This document shows, piece by piece, positions 16,805 through 25,837 of a DNA stretch of 64,000 nt. Source of the stretch: Microbacterium sp. SY138 (GTDB taxonomy: Bacteria > Actinomycetota > Actinomycetes > Actinomycetales > Microbacteriaceae); NCBI RefSeq assembly GCF_039729145.1, contig NZ_CP155793.1, forward strand, positions 3,596,001-3,660,000. Direction: 5' to 3'. The notes under the pieces are model-generated. The model was not told the DNA's origin and did not search any database. It was given only the letters and a program-made list of their open reading frames with translations. How positions within the stretch are numbered: the first letter of the stretch is position 1; every line of letters begins with the position of its first letter. The translations under genes were made by a program, and so were the position numbers.

Positions 16805-18837
16805 CGCAGGAACGCCGCGGCGACGCCGGAGTCGACGGGGATGTGCAGACCCGTGGTGCGGCTGAGCTCGGGACCGGTCAGCACGTAGACCGCGTCCGCG
16901 ACGTTCTCGGGCACGACCTCGCGCTTGAGGATCGTGCGGTTCGCGTAGTACTGACCGAGGTCTTCTTCGGCGACGCCGTAGGTCGCGGCACGGTTCGCGC
17001 CCCAGCCCGAGGCGAAGATGCCGGAGCCGCGGACCACGCCGTCGGGGTTGATGCCGTTCACACGGATACCGTACTCGCCGAGCTCGACCGCGAGCAGCCG
17101 CACCTGGTGCGCCTGGTCGGCCTTGGTGGCGGAGTAGGCGATGTTGTTGGGGCCGGCGAAGACCGAGTTCTTGGATGAGATATAGATGATGTCGCCGCCG
17201 AGCTTCTGATCGATGAGCACGCGGGCGGCGGCCTTGGACACGAGGAACGATCCCTTGGCCATCACGTCGTGCTGCAGATCCCAGTCCTTCTCGGTGGTCT
17301 CCAGCAGCGGCTTCGACAGCGAGAGGCCGGCGTTGTTGACCACGAGGTCGACACCGCCGAACGCGAGCACCGCCTCGTTCAGGGCGGCCTGCACGGCCTG
17401 GGGGTCGGCGACGTTTGCCGCGATGCCGATCGCGACATCGGTGTTGCCGAGCTCGGCGGCAGCGGCCTGCGCCTTCGAGGCGTCGAGGTCGGCGACGACG
17501 ACACAGGCGCCCTCGGCCGCGAGGCGGGTCGCGATGGCCTTGCCGATGCCGGATGCGGCGCCGGTGACGAAGGCGATACGGCCCTGGTGCGACTTCGGCT
17601 TCGGCATGCGCTGCAGCTTGGCCTCCTCCAGCGCCCAGTACTCGATGTCGAACTTCTCGGCGTCGGAGATCGGCGAATAGGTCGACAGGGCCTCGGCGCC
17701 GCGCATCACGTTGATCGCGTTGACGTAGAACTCGCCGGCGACGCGGGCGGTCTGCTTGTTCGCACCGTAGGAGAACATGCCGACACCGGGGATCAGCACG
17801 ATGAGCGGGTCGGCGCCGCGGATGGCAGGAGACGTGGCCGTCGCGTGCGCGTCGTAGTACGCCTGGTAGTCGGTGCGGTACTGCTCGTGCAGCTCGTGCA
17901 GGCGCGCGATCTGCTCCTCGGCAGACGCCGTGGCCGGCAGGTCGAGGATCAGCGGCTTCACCTTGGTGCGCAGGAAGTGGTCGGGGCAGCTGGTGCCGAG
18001 CGCGGCGAGGGCGGGCGCCTGTTCCGACGCCAGGAAGTCGAGGACGACGTCGGCGTCGGTGAAGTGTCCGACCATCGGCTTGTCGGTCGAGGCGATGCCC
18101 CGGATGGTGCCGGCGAGGGCCGCAGCGCGCTCACGGCGCTCGGACGCGGGGAGGGCCTCGAAGCCCGAGCGGACGCCGCCGAACGGGTCGGCCTTGCCGT
18201 GCTCGGCGATGTAGGCGGCCGCGGTGTCGATGATCCAGAGAGAGTTCGCCTCGGCCTCCTCCGACGTGTCGGCCCACGCGGTGATGCCGTGTCCACCGAG
18301 GATGCAGCCGATCGCCTGAGGGTGCTGCTTCTTGATCTCGGCGATGTCGAGTCCGAGCTGGAAGCCGGGACGACGCCACGGCACCCAGACGACCTTCTCG
18401 CCGAAGATCTTCGTGGTCAGCGCTTCGCCGTCTGCCGCGGTGGCGATCGCGATGCCCGAATCGGGATGCAGGTGGTCGACGTGCACGGCGTCGACCAGGC
18501 CGTGCATGGCGGTGTCGATCGACGGGGCGGCACCCCCCTTGCCGTGCAGGCAGTAGTCGAAGGCGGCGACCATCTCGTCTTCGCGGTCAAGTCCGGGGTA
18601 CACGTCGACGAGCGCGCGCATGCGGTCGAGGCGCAGCACGGCGAGACCGCTCTCGGTCAGGGTGCCGAGGTCGCCGCCAGAGCCCTTGACCCACATCAGC
18701 TCGACCGGCTGGCCCGTGACGGTATCGGTCTCGGTGCCCTTGGCCGAGGTGTTTCCTCCGGCGTAGTTGGTGTTCTTCGGGTCGGCGCCGAGGCGGTTCG
18801 ACCGGGCGATCAGAGCGGCGGCGGTGGCGTTGGTCAT
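16801..18837 (-). CDS. rhaEW: Rhamnulose-1-phosphate aldolase/lactaldehyde dehydrogenase fusion
   Basis: The 678-residue bifunctional protein has a class II aldolase domain (residues about 1-400; SGGDLGTL, DHLHPD and GGHGITAWADTSEE carry the active-site and metal histidines). A C-terminal SDR domain (about 425-678) has VTGAASGIGKAIA, NNAGLS and the catalytic YSATK. It splits L-rhamnulose 1-phosphate to dihydroxyacetone phosphate and L-lactaldehyde and oxidises the aldehyde to lactate, as known for this family in Bacillus and Actinobacteria. It leads the operon with rhaB, under a probable DeoR-controlled promoter. Confidence 0.93.
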   Translation of the reverse strand: MTNATAAALIARSNRLGADPKNTNYAGGNTSAKGTETDTVTGQPVELMWVKGSGGDLGTLTESGLAVLRLDRMRALVDVYPGLDREDEMVAAFDYCLHGKGGAAPSIDTAMHGLVDAVHVDHLHPDSGIAIATAADGEALTTKIFGEKVVWVPWRRPGFQLGLDIAEIKKQHPQAIGCILGGHGITAWADTSEEAEANSLWIIDTAAAYIAEHGKADPFGGVRSGFEALPASERRERAAALAGTIRGIASTDKPMVGHFTDADVVLDFLASEQAPALAALGTSCPDHFLRTKVKPLILDLPATASAEEQIARLHELHEQYRTDYQAYYDAHATATSPAIRGADPLIVLIPGVGMFSYGANKQTARVAGEFYVNAINVMRGAEALSTYSPISDAEKFDIEYWALEEAKLQRMPKPKSHQGRIAFVTGAASGIGKAIATRLAAEGACVVVADLDASKAQAAAAELGNTDVAIGIAANVADPQAVQAALNEAVLAFGGVDLVVNNAGLSLSKPLLETTEKDWDLQHDVMAKGSFLVSKAAARVLIDQKLGGDIIYISSKNSVFAGPNNIAYSATKADQAHQVRLLAVELGEYGIRVNGINPDGVVRGSGIFASGWGANRAATYGVAEEDLGQYYANRTILKREVVPENVADAVYVLTGPELSRTTGLHIPVDSGVAAAFLR

Positions 18838-18858
18838 GACTCTCCAAGACAGGGGCGA

Positions 18859-18876
18859 TGCACACGACCGTGTGCA
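18859..18876. promoter_or_regulatory. Perfect dyad upstream of rhaEW
   Basis: TGCACACG-AC-CGTGTGCA is an 18-base inverted repeat centred about 31 bases upstream of the rhaEW start codon. Its position suits an operator or an mRNA leader hairpin. Which regulator uses it is unknown; DeoR is the nearest candidate. Confidence 0.5.
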
Positions 18877-18884
18877 CTCGTGCT

Positions 18885-18906
18885 GTTACTTCTTGTGAAA
18901 GATAAC
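18885..18906. promoter_or_regulatory. Candidate DeoR operator
   Basis: GTTA and TAAC flank an AT-richer core with partial symmetry (22 bases in all), about 50-70 bases upstream of rhaEW and 50 bases downstream of the DeoR gene. The AT-rich palindrome contrasts with the surrounding GC-rich sequence. The assignment to the adjacent DeoR protein is inference. Confidence 0.4.
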
Positions 18907-18954
18907 ACGAACTGACGTCGTGGAGAAAGGGTGTCTGGCGAGGGCGTCTGGGAT

Positions 18955-19716
18955 TCAGAGGATGTCGGCGATATCCCGGAAGGCATCCAACCGCTCGTCG
19001 CCGGGATCGAGCTCGGTGATCAGCACCGAGATCTCGTCGCGTTCGAGCGCGCGGGCCACCGACCGGCGCCCGAGCTTGCTGGAGTCGACGCACACCACCG
19101 TGGCGCCGGCGTTCGCGGCCATCGCCTGCTTCAGCTCGGCTTCGTCCACCGAGACCTCGGACGTGCCGTCGGCGCCGTCGAGCGCGTCGGCCGAGGAGAA
19201 GAAGGTGTCGAAGTAGACCGAACGCATGCTCCGGCGAGCGATCGGGCCGACGAGACTGCCCGTGGTGGGCTCCGCGGTGCCACCGGAGATCACCGCCGTC
19301 ACGCCGTCGAGCGGATGCAGCACCTGGAACGACTCGAAGGAGTTCGTGTACGCCGTGAGCCCGGCGCGCGGACCGATCACCGAGGCGAGCATGTTGACGG
19401 TCGACGACGCGTCGAGCGCGATGCTGCCATGAGCCGGGACGAGTCGCAGCGCCTTCTCGGCGATCGCCTTCTTCGCGCTCGCCCTGATGGCCCGGCGCGC
19501 ATCGAACGGGCGCGCTCTGGGGGCGGCGGTCGCCCCACCTCGCACCCGACGCACTCGGCCCTCCGCCTCCAGCTCGAGCAGGTCGCGTCGGATCGTCATC
19601 GACGACACCGCGAACAGTTCGGCAGCGGCCTCGATCATCACGCCCTGCGGGCCGTTCGCGAGTTCGACGAGTTCGTCTCGACGTCGTTGCGCCTCGAGAT
19701 TGCCGGAAAGAGCCAT
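18955..19716 (-). CDS. DeoR-family regulator, probable rhamnose regulator
   Basis: The 253-residue protein has the DeoR N-terminal HTH (residues about 10-65; FAVSSMTIRRDLLELEAEGRVRRVRGGA) and the sugar-phosphate-sensing C-terminal domain (IALDASSTVNML, then VDSSKLGRR). It is encoded directly upstream of rhaEW-rhaB on the same strand, so it likely represses that operon and responds to a phosphorylated intermediate. TAGATT lies six bases before the ATG, so it is probably leaderless. The target is inferred from position. Confidence 0.9.
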   Translation of the reverse strand: MALSGNLEAQRRRDELVELANGPQGVMIEAAAELFAVSSMTIRRDLLELEAEGRVRRVRGGATAAPRARPFDARRAIRASAKKAIAEKALRLVPAHGSIALDASSTVNMLASVIGPRAGLTAYTNSFESFQVLHPLDGVTAVISGGTAEPTTGSLVGPIARRSMRSVYFDTFFSSADALDGADGTSEVSVDEAELKQAMAANAGATVVCVDSSKLGRRSVARALERDEISVLITELDPGDERLDAFRDIADIL

Positions 19717-19722
19717 GGGAGG

Positions 19723-19728
19723 AATCTA
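19723..19728 (-). promoter_or_regulatory. Leaderless -10 element of the deoR gene
   Basis: TAGATT on the minus strand ends six bases before the ATG at 19716. Confidence 0.5.
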
Positions 19729-19777
19729 TCCGGTGTGCACGCCGGGGCCGATCCCCCGATCATCGACCCTCGCTCTG

Positions 19778-19795
19778 TGCGCTCATATGAGCGGC
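19778..19795. promoter_or_regulatory. SorC-type operator, copy 1
   Basis: TGCGCTCATATGAGCGGC contains the perfect 14-base palindrome CGCTCATATGAGCG. The same 18 bases occur at 23120-23137 beside the SorC regulator. Copy 1 sits about 47 bases before the SDR start, in the -35 region of its leaderless promoter, so a bound protein would control the SDR-kinase operon. Confidence 0.75.
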
Positions 19796-19821
19796 TGGTG
19801 TCGCGAGGTGAGCGCCGCCGC

Positions 19822-19827
19822 TAGGCT
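19822..19827 (+). promoter_or_regulatory. Leaderless -10 element of the SDR gene
   Basis: TAGGCT ends six bases before the ATG at 19834; no Shine-Dalgarno sequence is present. Confidence 0.55.
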
Positions 19828-19833
19828 CTGCTC

Positions 19834-20619
19834 ATGCTCGGAAACACCACGGAACCTCTTCTCGGCCGCATCGCCGTCGTCACGGGCGGGGCGCGGGGCC
19901 TCGGTTACGCCATGGCCGAGGCACTGGCGACCGCCGGCGCCGATATCGCCCTCCTCGACCGCCTCGACACCGTCGCCGATGCCGCCGACACCCTGCAGTC
20001 CGAGACGTGGCGGCGTGGCATCGGCGTCAGCGTCGACGTCACCTCCGACGCCTCCGTCGCGGCTGCCTTCGATGCCGTCGCCGCGCAGTTGGGCGTGGCC
20101 GACGTGCTCGTCAACAGCGCGGGCATCACGCTGGGCACGCCCCTCCTCAACACCACGCCAGCGGACTGGCGGCGGGTGCTCGACGTCAACGTCACCGGCA
20201 CCTTCGTCACGAGCCGTGAGTTCGCGCGTCGGCACGTCGAGGCCGCACGAGGAAACCCGGCCAGCGTGGTCAACGTGTCGTCGATGTCGGCGTTCGCGGT
20301 GAACATCCCGCAGACCCAAGCGGTCTACAACACGTCGAAAGCCGCGGTGTCGATGTTCACCAAGAGCGCGGCGATCGAGTGGTGGCCGCACGGCATCCGC
20401 GTCAACGCGATCGCCCCGGGATACTTCGCCAGCGACATGACCAGGGACTTCGTGGCGGAGAACCCCGAGATGGCCGACGAGTGGGTGCGGCGCATCCCCG
20501 CCGGGCGGATGGGGGAGCCCGAAGAGCTCGGCGACCTCCTGGTCTACCTCGCGAGCGAGCGGTCGAGCTACGTCATCGGGCAGAGCATCCTCATCGACGG
20601 TGGTTACACCAGCGTGTGA
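19834..20619 (+). CDS. SDR dehydrogenase of the SorC-linked cluster
   Basis: The 261-residue classical short-chain dehydrogenase has TGGARGLGYAMA (cofactor loop), NSAGITLG, the catalytic Ser in VVNVSSMSAF, YNTSKAAV (Tyr-x3-Lys) and the C-terminal IDGGYTSV. An acidic residue after beta-2 (LLDRLD) suggests NAD preference. It begins a two-gene operon with an FGGY kinase, under a promoter sharing an 18-base palindrome with the SorC regulator's region. A sugar or polyol oxidation is likely; the exact substrate is not readable. Confidence 0.9.
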   Translation: MLGNTTEPLLGRIAVVTGGARGLGYAMAEALATAGADIALLDRLDTVADAADTLQSETWRRGIGVSVDVTSDASVAAAFDAVAAQLGVADVLVNSAGITLGTPLLNTTPADWRRVLDVNVTGTFVTSREFARRHVEAARGNPASVVNVSSMSAFAVNIPQTQAVYNTSKAAVSMFTKSAAIEWWPHGIRVNAIAPGYFASDMTRDFVAENPEMADEWVRRIPAGRMGEPEELGDLLVYLASERSSYVIGQSILIDGGYTSV

Positions 20620-20660
20620 GAGGCCGCCGGACGGGAAGCCCGGACCCTAGGCTGAGGGAC

Positions 20661-22109
20661 ATGCCCGAACTGCCCCTCGGCTCGGCGAGCTTCCGAGCTG
20701 CCGCCGTCGACCTCGGAGGGTCCAGCGGTCGCGTCGTGAGCGCGACCGTCGACGGGGATCGGCTGCGGATCGACGGGGTGCACCGGTTCCGCAACCGCGC
20801 GTTCACGGACGAGCTCGGACTGCGGTGGGATGCCCAGCGGCTGTACCGCGACGCGGTCGCCGGTCTCGCGGCGCTTCGCCGCGAGGGACCCGCCTTCGCC
20901 AGTGTCGGCGTGGACGCCTGGTCGGGAGACTACGGGCTGCTCGCCTACGACGGCCTGCTCGATGCTCCCTTCCACCAGCGCGATGCCCGCACCGACCGCA
21001 GCTTCCCCCTCGTCGACGCGATCCTCCCCGCCGCCGATGCCTTTCGAGACACCGGGGTCACCGCCCTCCCGATCATGACGATCTACCAGCTGATGGCCGA
21101 CCGGGAGGCCGGGCGTCTCGACACCGTGCAGCGGATGCTGCTGATGCCCGATCTGCTCGCGCACTGGCTCGGCGCCGAAGAGGTCGCCGAGGCGACGAAC
21201 GTCTCCAGCACCGGCCTCGCCCTCCCCCGCGGTGCCGGCTGGGATGCCGGCCGGATCGACGCGCTGGGCCTGCCGGCGCGGATCTTCCCCGAGATCGTCG
21301 CGCCCGGCACCGTGACCGGGCGTGTGGCTGGCGGCATCCTGGCGCCCGGGGATGCCACCGACATCACCGCCGTCGCCTCGCACGACACCGCCAGCGCCGT
21401 GATCGCCGTCCCCGCGCGCGACGAGGACTTCGCCTTCGTGTCGTGCGGCACGTGGATCCTCACGGGTGTCGAGGTCGATCGCCTCATCACGAGCGACCGG
21501 GCCCGCGAGGCGGGTTTCACGAACGAGCTCGGCCTCGACGGCACCGTGCGGTTCCTCCGGATCGCCGCCGGGCTCTGGATCATCAACGAGTGCATGCGGG
21601 AATGGGGGCTCGACGGCTGGGGAGCACGCAGCACCGCCGCCCGTCGCGAGCTGCTGGCCCGTGCCGACACCGCCCCGGGCACCCGGGTGCCGATCGACAC
21701 CGGAGACCCTCGCCTGCTGCGCCCCGGGCAGATGACCGCGCGCATCGCGGAACTCGTCGCGGAGGCCGGCGGACGCATGCCCACCGACCGCGCCTCCGTG
21801 GTGCGGCTGGTGCTGGAGAGTCTCGGGGCGTTCGTGGCCCGACAGGTCGACGAAGCAGCGGCGCTCTCGGGTGTGGACGTGCGGGTGATCCACCTGGTCG
21901 GCGGCGGCTCCGAGTCGTCGATCCTGGCGCAGGCCGTCGCCGACCGCTCGGGGCGCGCCGTGGTCGCGGGGCCGTCGGAGGCCACGTCGATGGGCAACAT
22001 CCTGGTGCAGGCCCGCGCGCACGGCGCGGTGCACGGAGGTCTCGGCGATCTGCGCCGCGTGGTGCGCGCCTCCACCGAGCTGCGGCGCTACGAGCCCGTC
22101 CGCCGCTGA
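20661..22109 (+). CDS. FGGY carbohydrate kinase, rhamnulokinase-like
   Basis: The 482-residue kinase is a diverged relative of RhaB at 15395-16804. AAVDLGGSSGRVV, VGVDAWSGDYGLL, SHDTASAV, FVSCGTWIL and HLVGGGSESSILAQ align with that protein. As rhaB, rhaEW and rhaI are all present elsewhere in the window, this copy probably phosphorylates the product of the adjacent SDR rather than rhamnulose. GAGGGAC before the ATG may serve as ribosome site, but a TAGGCT hexamer seven bases upstream could also make it leaderless. Its stop codon lies inside a terminator stem. Confidence 0.88.
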   Translation: MPELPLGSASFRAAAVDLGGSSGRVVSATVDGDRLRIDGVHRFRNRAFTDELGLRWDAQRLYRDAVAGLAALRREGPAFASVGVDAWSGDYGLLAYDGLLDAPFHQRDARTDRSFPLVDAILPAADAFRDTGVTALPIMTIYQLMADREAGRLDTVQRMLLMPDLLAHWLGAEEVAEATNVSSTGLALPRGAGWDAGRIDALGLPARIFPEIVAPGTVTGRVAGGILAPGDATDITAVASHDTASAVIAVPARDEDFAFVSCGTWILTGVEVDRLITSDRAREAGFTNELGLDGTVRFLRIAAGLWIINECMREWGLDGWGARSTAARRELLARADTAPGTRVPIDTGDPRLLRPGQMTARIAELVAEAGGRMPTDRASVVRLVLESLGAFVARQVDEAAALSGVDVRVIHLVGGGSESSILAQAVADRSGRAVVAGPSEATSMGNILVQARAHGAVHGGLGDLRRVVRASTELRRYEPVRR

Positions 22110-22132
22110 GCGGGCTGGTCGGTCCCGCTCAG
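22106..22132. terminator. Bidirectional terminator containing both stop codons
   Basis: CTGAGCGGG and CCCGCTCAG form a 9-base-pair stem with a 9-base loop. The TGA of the kinase (22107-22109) is in the left arm and the TGA of the convergent SorC gene (22129-22131, minus strand) is in the right arm. Confidence 0.7.
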
Positions 22133-23061
22133 GCCGAGGTCTCGAGCAGGCGCCGGGCGAGAGCGGCATCGGTCACCAGGGAATCGACGATCCCTGACCG
22201 CAGGGCGGCGGCGACGGCACCCGTCTTCGAGGGGCCTCCCGCGACGGCGATCACCTCGGGGATGCGGCGCAGCTGCTCGGTGGATACCGCGAGAGACCGC
22301 TCGGCCACCGACCCCACGACGGCACCGTTCTCGTCGATGAGCGTCGCGCAGATCTCGGCCTTCACCCCCGCCGCGAGCAGCTCGTCGAGCGCGCCCGCGC
22401 GCCCGGCATTGTCGTACAGCTGCGAGTCGGGCGGGCTCCAGGAACCGATCGCGACGACGGCCTTGGTCACCGAGTCGAAGCGGCGGAAGGTCTCCATGAT
22501 GCCGGGCTCGCGACGCAGGGCCGAGGCGGTGGCGGCGGTCTCGACCAGCAACGGGGCGAAGATCGCGCGGGAGCGTCCCCCCGAGATGCGGCTCACCTGG
22601 CGGATCACCTCGACGCCGTTCTCGGGCGTGGGGGCGGCGACGCCGGCGAGCTGCACCACCTCGCACGTCGCCAAGGTGCGCAGGTGTCCGGCCATCGCGG
22701 TCAGGGTGCGTCCGGCCGTGAGCCCCAGCACGTCGCCCTCGGTGACGATCTCGCTGAGCAGGTCGGCAGCTGCGCGCCCGAGCCGATCCTGAATGAGGTC
22801 GGGCGTGGTGCCGGGAGTGATCACCGCGAGAGCGCGCGTCAGCCCGAAGCGGGCGCGCAGCTGCATGGACAGGTCGAGATCGAGGGAGTCCGGTGCCTCG
22901 ATCGTGATCTTCACCAGCCCCTGCTCGAGCGCATCCTCCAGCATCCGCGCGATCTTGAAACGGGAAAGGCCGAGTTCGTCGGCGATCTCGATCTTCGTCC
23001 GCCCGTCCAGGTAGTGCCGGCGCGCGACGTGCGAGATCCGCACCAGTTCATCGGGTCCCAT
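22129..23061 (-). CDS. SorC-family sugar-binding regulator
   Basis: The 310-residue protein has an N-terminal HTH (residues 8-50; ARRHYLDGRTKIEIADELGL then SRFKIARML) and a SorC/CggR-type sugar-phosphate-binding domain (LGLTAGRTL, IGSWSPPDSQLYDNAG, VIAVAGGPSKTGAV). It is flanked by the SDR-kinase operon (convergent) and the dehydrogenase-ABC-xylB operon (divergent). Matching palindromes in front of both operons make it the likely regulator of both. GAAGAGG precedes the ATG. The inducer is unknown. Confidence 0.92.
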   Translation of the reverse strand: MGPDELVRISHVARRHYLDGRTKIEIADELGLSRFKIARMLEDALEQGLVKITIEAPDSLDLDLSMQLRARFGLTRALAVITPGTTPDLIQDRLGRAAADLLSEIVTEGDVLGLTAGRTLTAMAGHLRTLATCEVVQLAGVAAPTPENGVEVIRQVSRISGGRSRAIFAPLLVETAATASALRREPGIMETFRRFDSVTKAVVAIGSWSPPDSQLYDNAGRAGALDELLAAGVKAEICATLIDENGAVVGSVAERSLAVSTEQLRRIPEVIAVAGGPSKTGAVAAALRSGIVDSLVTDAALARRLLETSA

Positions 23062-23119
23062 GTCGCCTCTTCGTCTCGCGTCGTGTCAGGTCGGTTCAGC
23101 ATATCCCGGTTTCTCCTTC

Positions 23120-23137
23120 TGCGCTCATATGAGCGGC
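23120..23137. promoter_or_regulatory. SorC-type operator, copy 2
   Basis: The 18 bases are identical to those at 19778-19795 (palindrome CGCTCATATGAGCG). This copy is in the divergent region, about 60 bases from the SorC start and about 83 bases from the dehydrogenase start, so it could mediate both autoregulation and control of the transport operon. Confidence 0.75.
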
Positions 23138-23219
23138 CAGTTGTCTCATCCGTCACGCATGGCTAATGTCGGTCGAGCAATCACGACCCCACGATTGCAC
23201 CCGCACCACGAGGAGCCCG

Positions 23220-24266
23220 ATGAAGCGCACTGAACTGCCCACGACCATGCGTGCGAGCGTGCTGGTGCGCGCCGGCGAGCTCACGGTGGAGACCCGCCCC
23301 GTGCCGATCCCGTCCGCCGATCAGGTGATCGTGCGGGTGAACGCGGTCGGCATCTGCGGCTCCGACGTCCACTACTTCCACGAGGGGCGCATCGGCGACT
23401 TCGTCGTGGAGGAGCCGCTCGTCCTCGGCCACGAAGCCGGCGGCACGATCGTCGCGGTCGGGGCCGACATCGACGACGCCCGCGTCGGCGAGCGCGTCTC
23501 GATCGAACCGCAGCACCCCTGCCGGGTGTGCGAGTTCTGCCGCAGCGGGCGCTACAACCTCTGCCCACGGATCGAGTTCTACGCCACCCCGCCGATCGAC
23601 GGCGCCTTCGCGGAGTACGTCGCGATCCAGGGCGACTTCGCCTACACCGTTCCCGATTCCGTGAGCGACGACGCCGCAGCGCTCATGGAGCCGCTGTCCG
23701 TCGCCATCGCGGCCGTGCAGAAGGCCGGTGTGCGACCCGGGAGCCGCGTGCTCATCACCGGGGCGGGGCCCATCGGCATCGTCACCGCGCAGACCGCACG
23801 CGCATTCGGTGCCACCGAGATCGTGATCAGCGACCCGATGGCCGAGCGTCGCGAGGTCGCCCTCCGGTTCGGCGCGACCGCCGCCGTCGACCCGGCGGCC
23901 GGACCGCTCGGCTCGGGATACGACGCCTTCGTCGACGCCTCGGGATCCCCCGTCGCCGTGAAGCAGGGCATCTCGGCATTGAAGCCCGGCGGCATCGCCG
24001 TGCTCGTCGGCATGGGCGCCGACGAGATCGCCCTCCCCGTCTCCACGATCCAGAACCGCGAGCTGATCGTCACCGGCATCTTCCGCTACGCGAACACCTG
24101 GCCCACGGCGATCGAGCTGGTCGCGTCCGGCGCCGTCGACCTCGATGCGCTGGTCACCGGGTCGTTCGGCCTCGCCGAGGTGCGCGAGGCTCTCGATTCC
24201 GCCTCGCACCCCTCGACCCTCAAGAGCATCGTGCGTCCTGACCGCGAGCACGCGAGGGAATCATGA
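23220..24266 (+). CDS. Xylitol/sorbitol dehydrogenase-like MDR enzyme
   Basis: The 348-residue zinc-dependent polyol dehydrogenase has catalytic Cys46 ([10 protein letters not shown]), His71-Glu72 and the MEPLSVAIAAV motif. An intact structural zinc site has cysteines 101, 104, 107 and 115. GAGPIG is the NAD-binding turn. The HYFHEGRIG segment is typical of xylitol and L-iditol dehydrogenases. AGGAG precedes ATG 23220; an in-frame ATG at 23166 has no such site. It starts the operon with the importer and xylB, and a polyol-to-ketose step feeding the kinase is the likely role. Confidence 0.9.
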   Translation: MKRTELPTTMRASVLVRAGELTVETRPVPIPSADQVIVRVNAVGICGSDVHYFHEGRIGDFVVEEPLVLGHEAGGTIVAVGADIDDARVGERVSIEPQHPCRVCEFCRSGRYNLCPRIEFYATPPIDGAFAEYVAIQGDFAYTVPDSVSDDAAALMEPLSVAIAAVQKAGVRPGSRVLITGAGPIGIVTAQTARAFGATEIVISDPMAERREVALRFGATAAVDPAAGPLGSGYDAFVDASGSPVAVKQGISALKPGGIAVLVGMGADEIALPVSTIQNRELIVTGIFRYANTWPTAIELVASGAVDLDALVTGSFGLAEVREALDSASHPSTLKSIVRPDREHARES

Positions 24267-25837
24267 CCGACCTCGAGCGCACGGGGAACATCACCCTCGA
24301 CGAGCAGCCCGACATGCTCGCGTGCGTCGACATCCGCAAGGCGTTCGGCGGAGTGCCCGTGCTCAAGGGCGTGGGGCTGCACCTCGTGCCGGGCACCGTG
24401 ACGGCGCTCGCTGGCGAGAACGGTGCCGGCAAGTCGACGCTCATGAAGATCGCCTCGGGCCAGATGAAGGCCGATGCCGGTCGTGTGCTCGTGCGCGGCG
24501 AGGAGCTCACCGCGGGATCCGCGCGCGACGCCCACCAGCGCGGCATCGCCATCGTGCCGCAGGAACTGGCCTCGATCCTCGACACCACGGTGTACGAGAA
24601 CATCTTCGTGGGGCGGGAGCTGCGCAACCGGTTCGGGCTGGTCGACCGCCGCCGCATGGCCAGGGAGGCCCGGCAGATGCTCGCCGAGTTCGGCGTCGAC
24701 ATCGATCCCGGAGCCCGGATGGGATCGCTGCCGGTGGGACTGCGGCAGATCGTCGAGATCGTCAAGGCGACCAGCACCGGCGCGCGGGTGCTGCTGCTGG
24801 ACGAACCGACCAGCGCGATCGCCGAGCGCGAGGTCGCCCGCCTGATCGAGAGCATGCGCATGCTGCGCGACCGCGGCGTCGCGATCCTCTTCACGACGCA
24901 CAAGATGGAGGAGATCCGCGCGATCGCCGACCGGGTCGTGGTGCTCCGCGACGGCGGCCTCGTCGCGGATGCACCGCTCTCAGAACTCAGCGACGACGAC
25001 ATCGTGACCGCGATGATCGGCCGCGAGCTCGAAGACCTGTTCCCCGACCTGCCGCCGGCTTCCGACGACATCGCCCTCTCGGTGCGCGGGCTCGAGTACA
25101 CACCGGCCCCGCAGCCGGTTGACCTGCAGGTGCGCCGCGGTGAGATCGTGGGGCTCGCGGGGCTCGTCGGCGCCGGACGCACCGAGCTGATCGAGGCGCT
25201 GTTCGGCGTGCGCTCCGCGACTGCGGGTGAGATCGCCGTCGGAGGCGCTCGCGTGCGTCGCGGACGCCCCGCCGACGCGATCACCGCCGGCATGGCCTTG
25301 GTCCCTGAGGACCGCAAGGGCGCGGGAGCCGTGCTCAGCATGGACATCCTCGCCAACGCGACCCTGCCGCGCATGAACCAGTTCTCGGTCGCCGGATGGC
25401 TCAAGGGCCGCAGCCGCGTGGACGCCGTCTCCGAGGTGATGAGCTCCGTGCGCCTGCGCAGCCGTGGTCTCGGGCAGCTGATGGAGACGCTCTCGGGCGG
25501 CAACCAGCAGAAGGTGGTGCTCGCGCGCTGGCTCACCGGCGAGGTGAAGGTGCTGCTGCTCGACGAACCCACCCGCGGCGTCGACATCGGCGCCCGCAGC
25601 GAGATCTACCGCATCATCACCGACCTCGCCGCCTCGGGCATGGCCGTGGTGATGGCGTCGAGCGACATGCCGGAGATCCTCGCCCTGTCGCACCGCGCTC
25701 TCGTGCTCAAGGACGGCGGCGTGGTGGCGGAGCTCGACCGCACCGCCCTCCAGCAACCCGACGTGCAGGACCGCATCTTCCGACTCGCGAGCGGACTCGA
25801 CATCTCCGACGCACCTTCCGCAAAGGACGACCAATGA
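24263..25837 (+). CDS. Sugar ABC importer ATPase (RbsA-type, two domains)
   Basis: The 524-residue protein has two fused nucleotide-binding domains. Domain 1 has Walker [10 protein letters not shown], a degenerate signature region and Walker [12 protein letters not shown]. Domain 2 has the variant P-loop [24 protein letters not shown] and [13 protein letters not shown]. This is the layout of ribose/xylose-class importers. The start overlaps the dehydrogenase stop by four bases, and the permease start overlaps its own stop by four, so stoichiometric translation is likely. Confidence 0.95.
   Translation: MTDLERTGNITLDEQPDMLACVDIRKAFGGVPVLKGVGLHLVPGTVTALAGENGAGKSTLMKIASGQMKADAGRVLVRGEELTAGSARDAHQRGIAIVPQELASILDTTVYENIFVGRELRNRFGLVDRRRMAREARQMLAEFGVDIDPGARMGSLPVGLRQIVEIVKATSTGARVLLLDEPTSAIAEREVARLIESMRMLRDRGVAILFTTHKMEEIRAIADRVVVLRDGGLVADAPLSELSDDDIVTAMIGRELEDLFPDLPPASDDIALSVRGLEYTPAPQPVDLQVRRGEIVGLAGLVGAGRTELIEALFGVRSATAGEIAVGGARVRRGRPADAITAGMALVPEDRKGAGAVLSMDILANATLPRMNQFSVAGWLKGRSRVDAVSEVMSSVRLRSRGLGQLMETLSGGNQQKVVLARWLTGEVKVLLLDEPTRGVDIGARSEIYRIITDLAASGMAVVMASSDMPEILALSHRALVLKDGGVVAELDRTALQQPDVQDRIFRLASGLDISDAPSAKDDQ

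Noticed and set aside
20661..22109. A second functional rhamnulokinase in the rhamnose pathway
   Set aside because: It is co-transcribed with an SDR and controlled from a SorC-type site, while a complete rhaB lies in the rhaEW operon; a different substrate is more likely.
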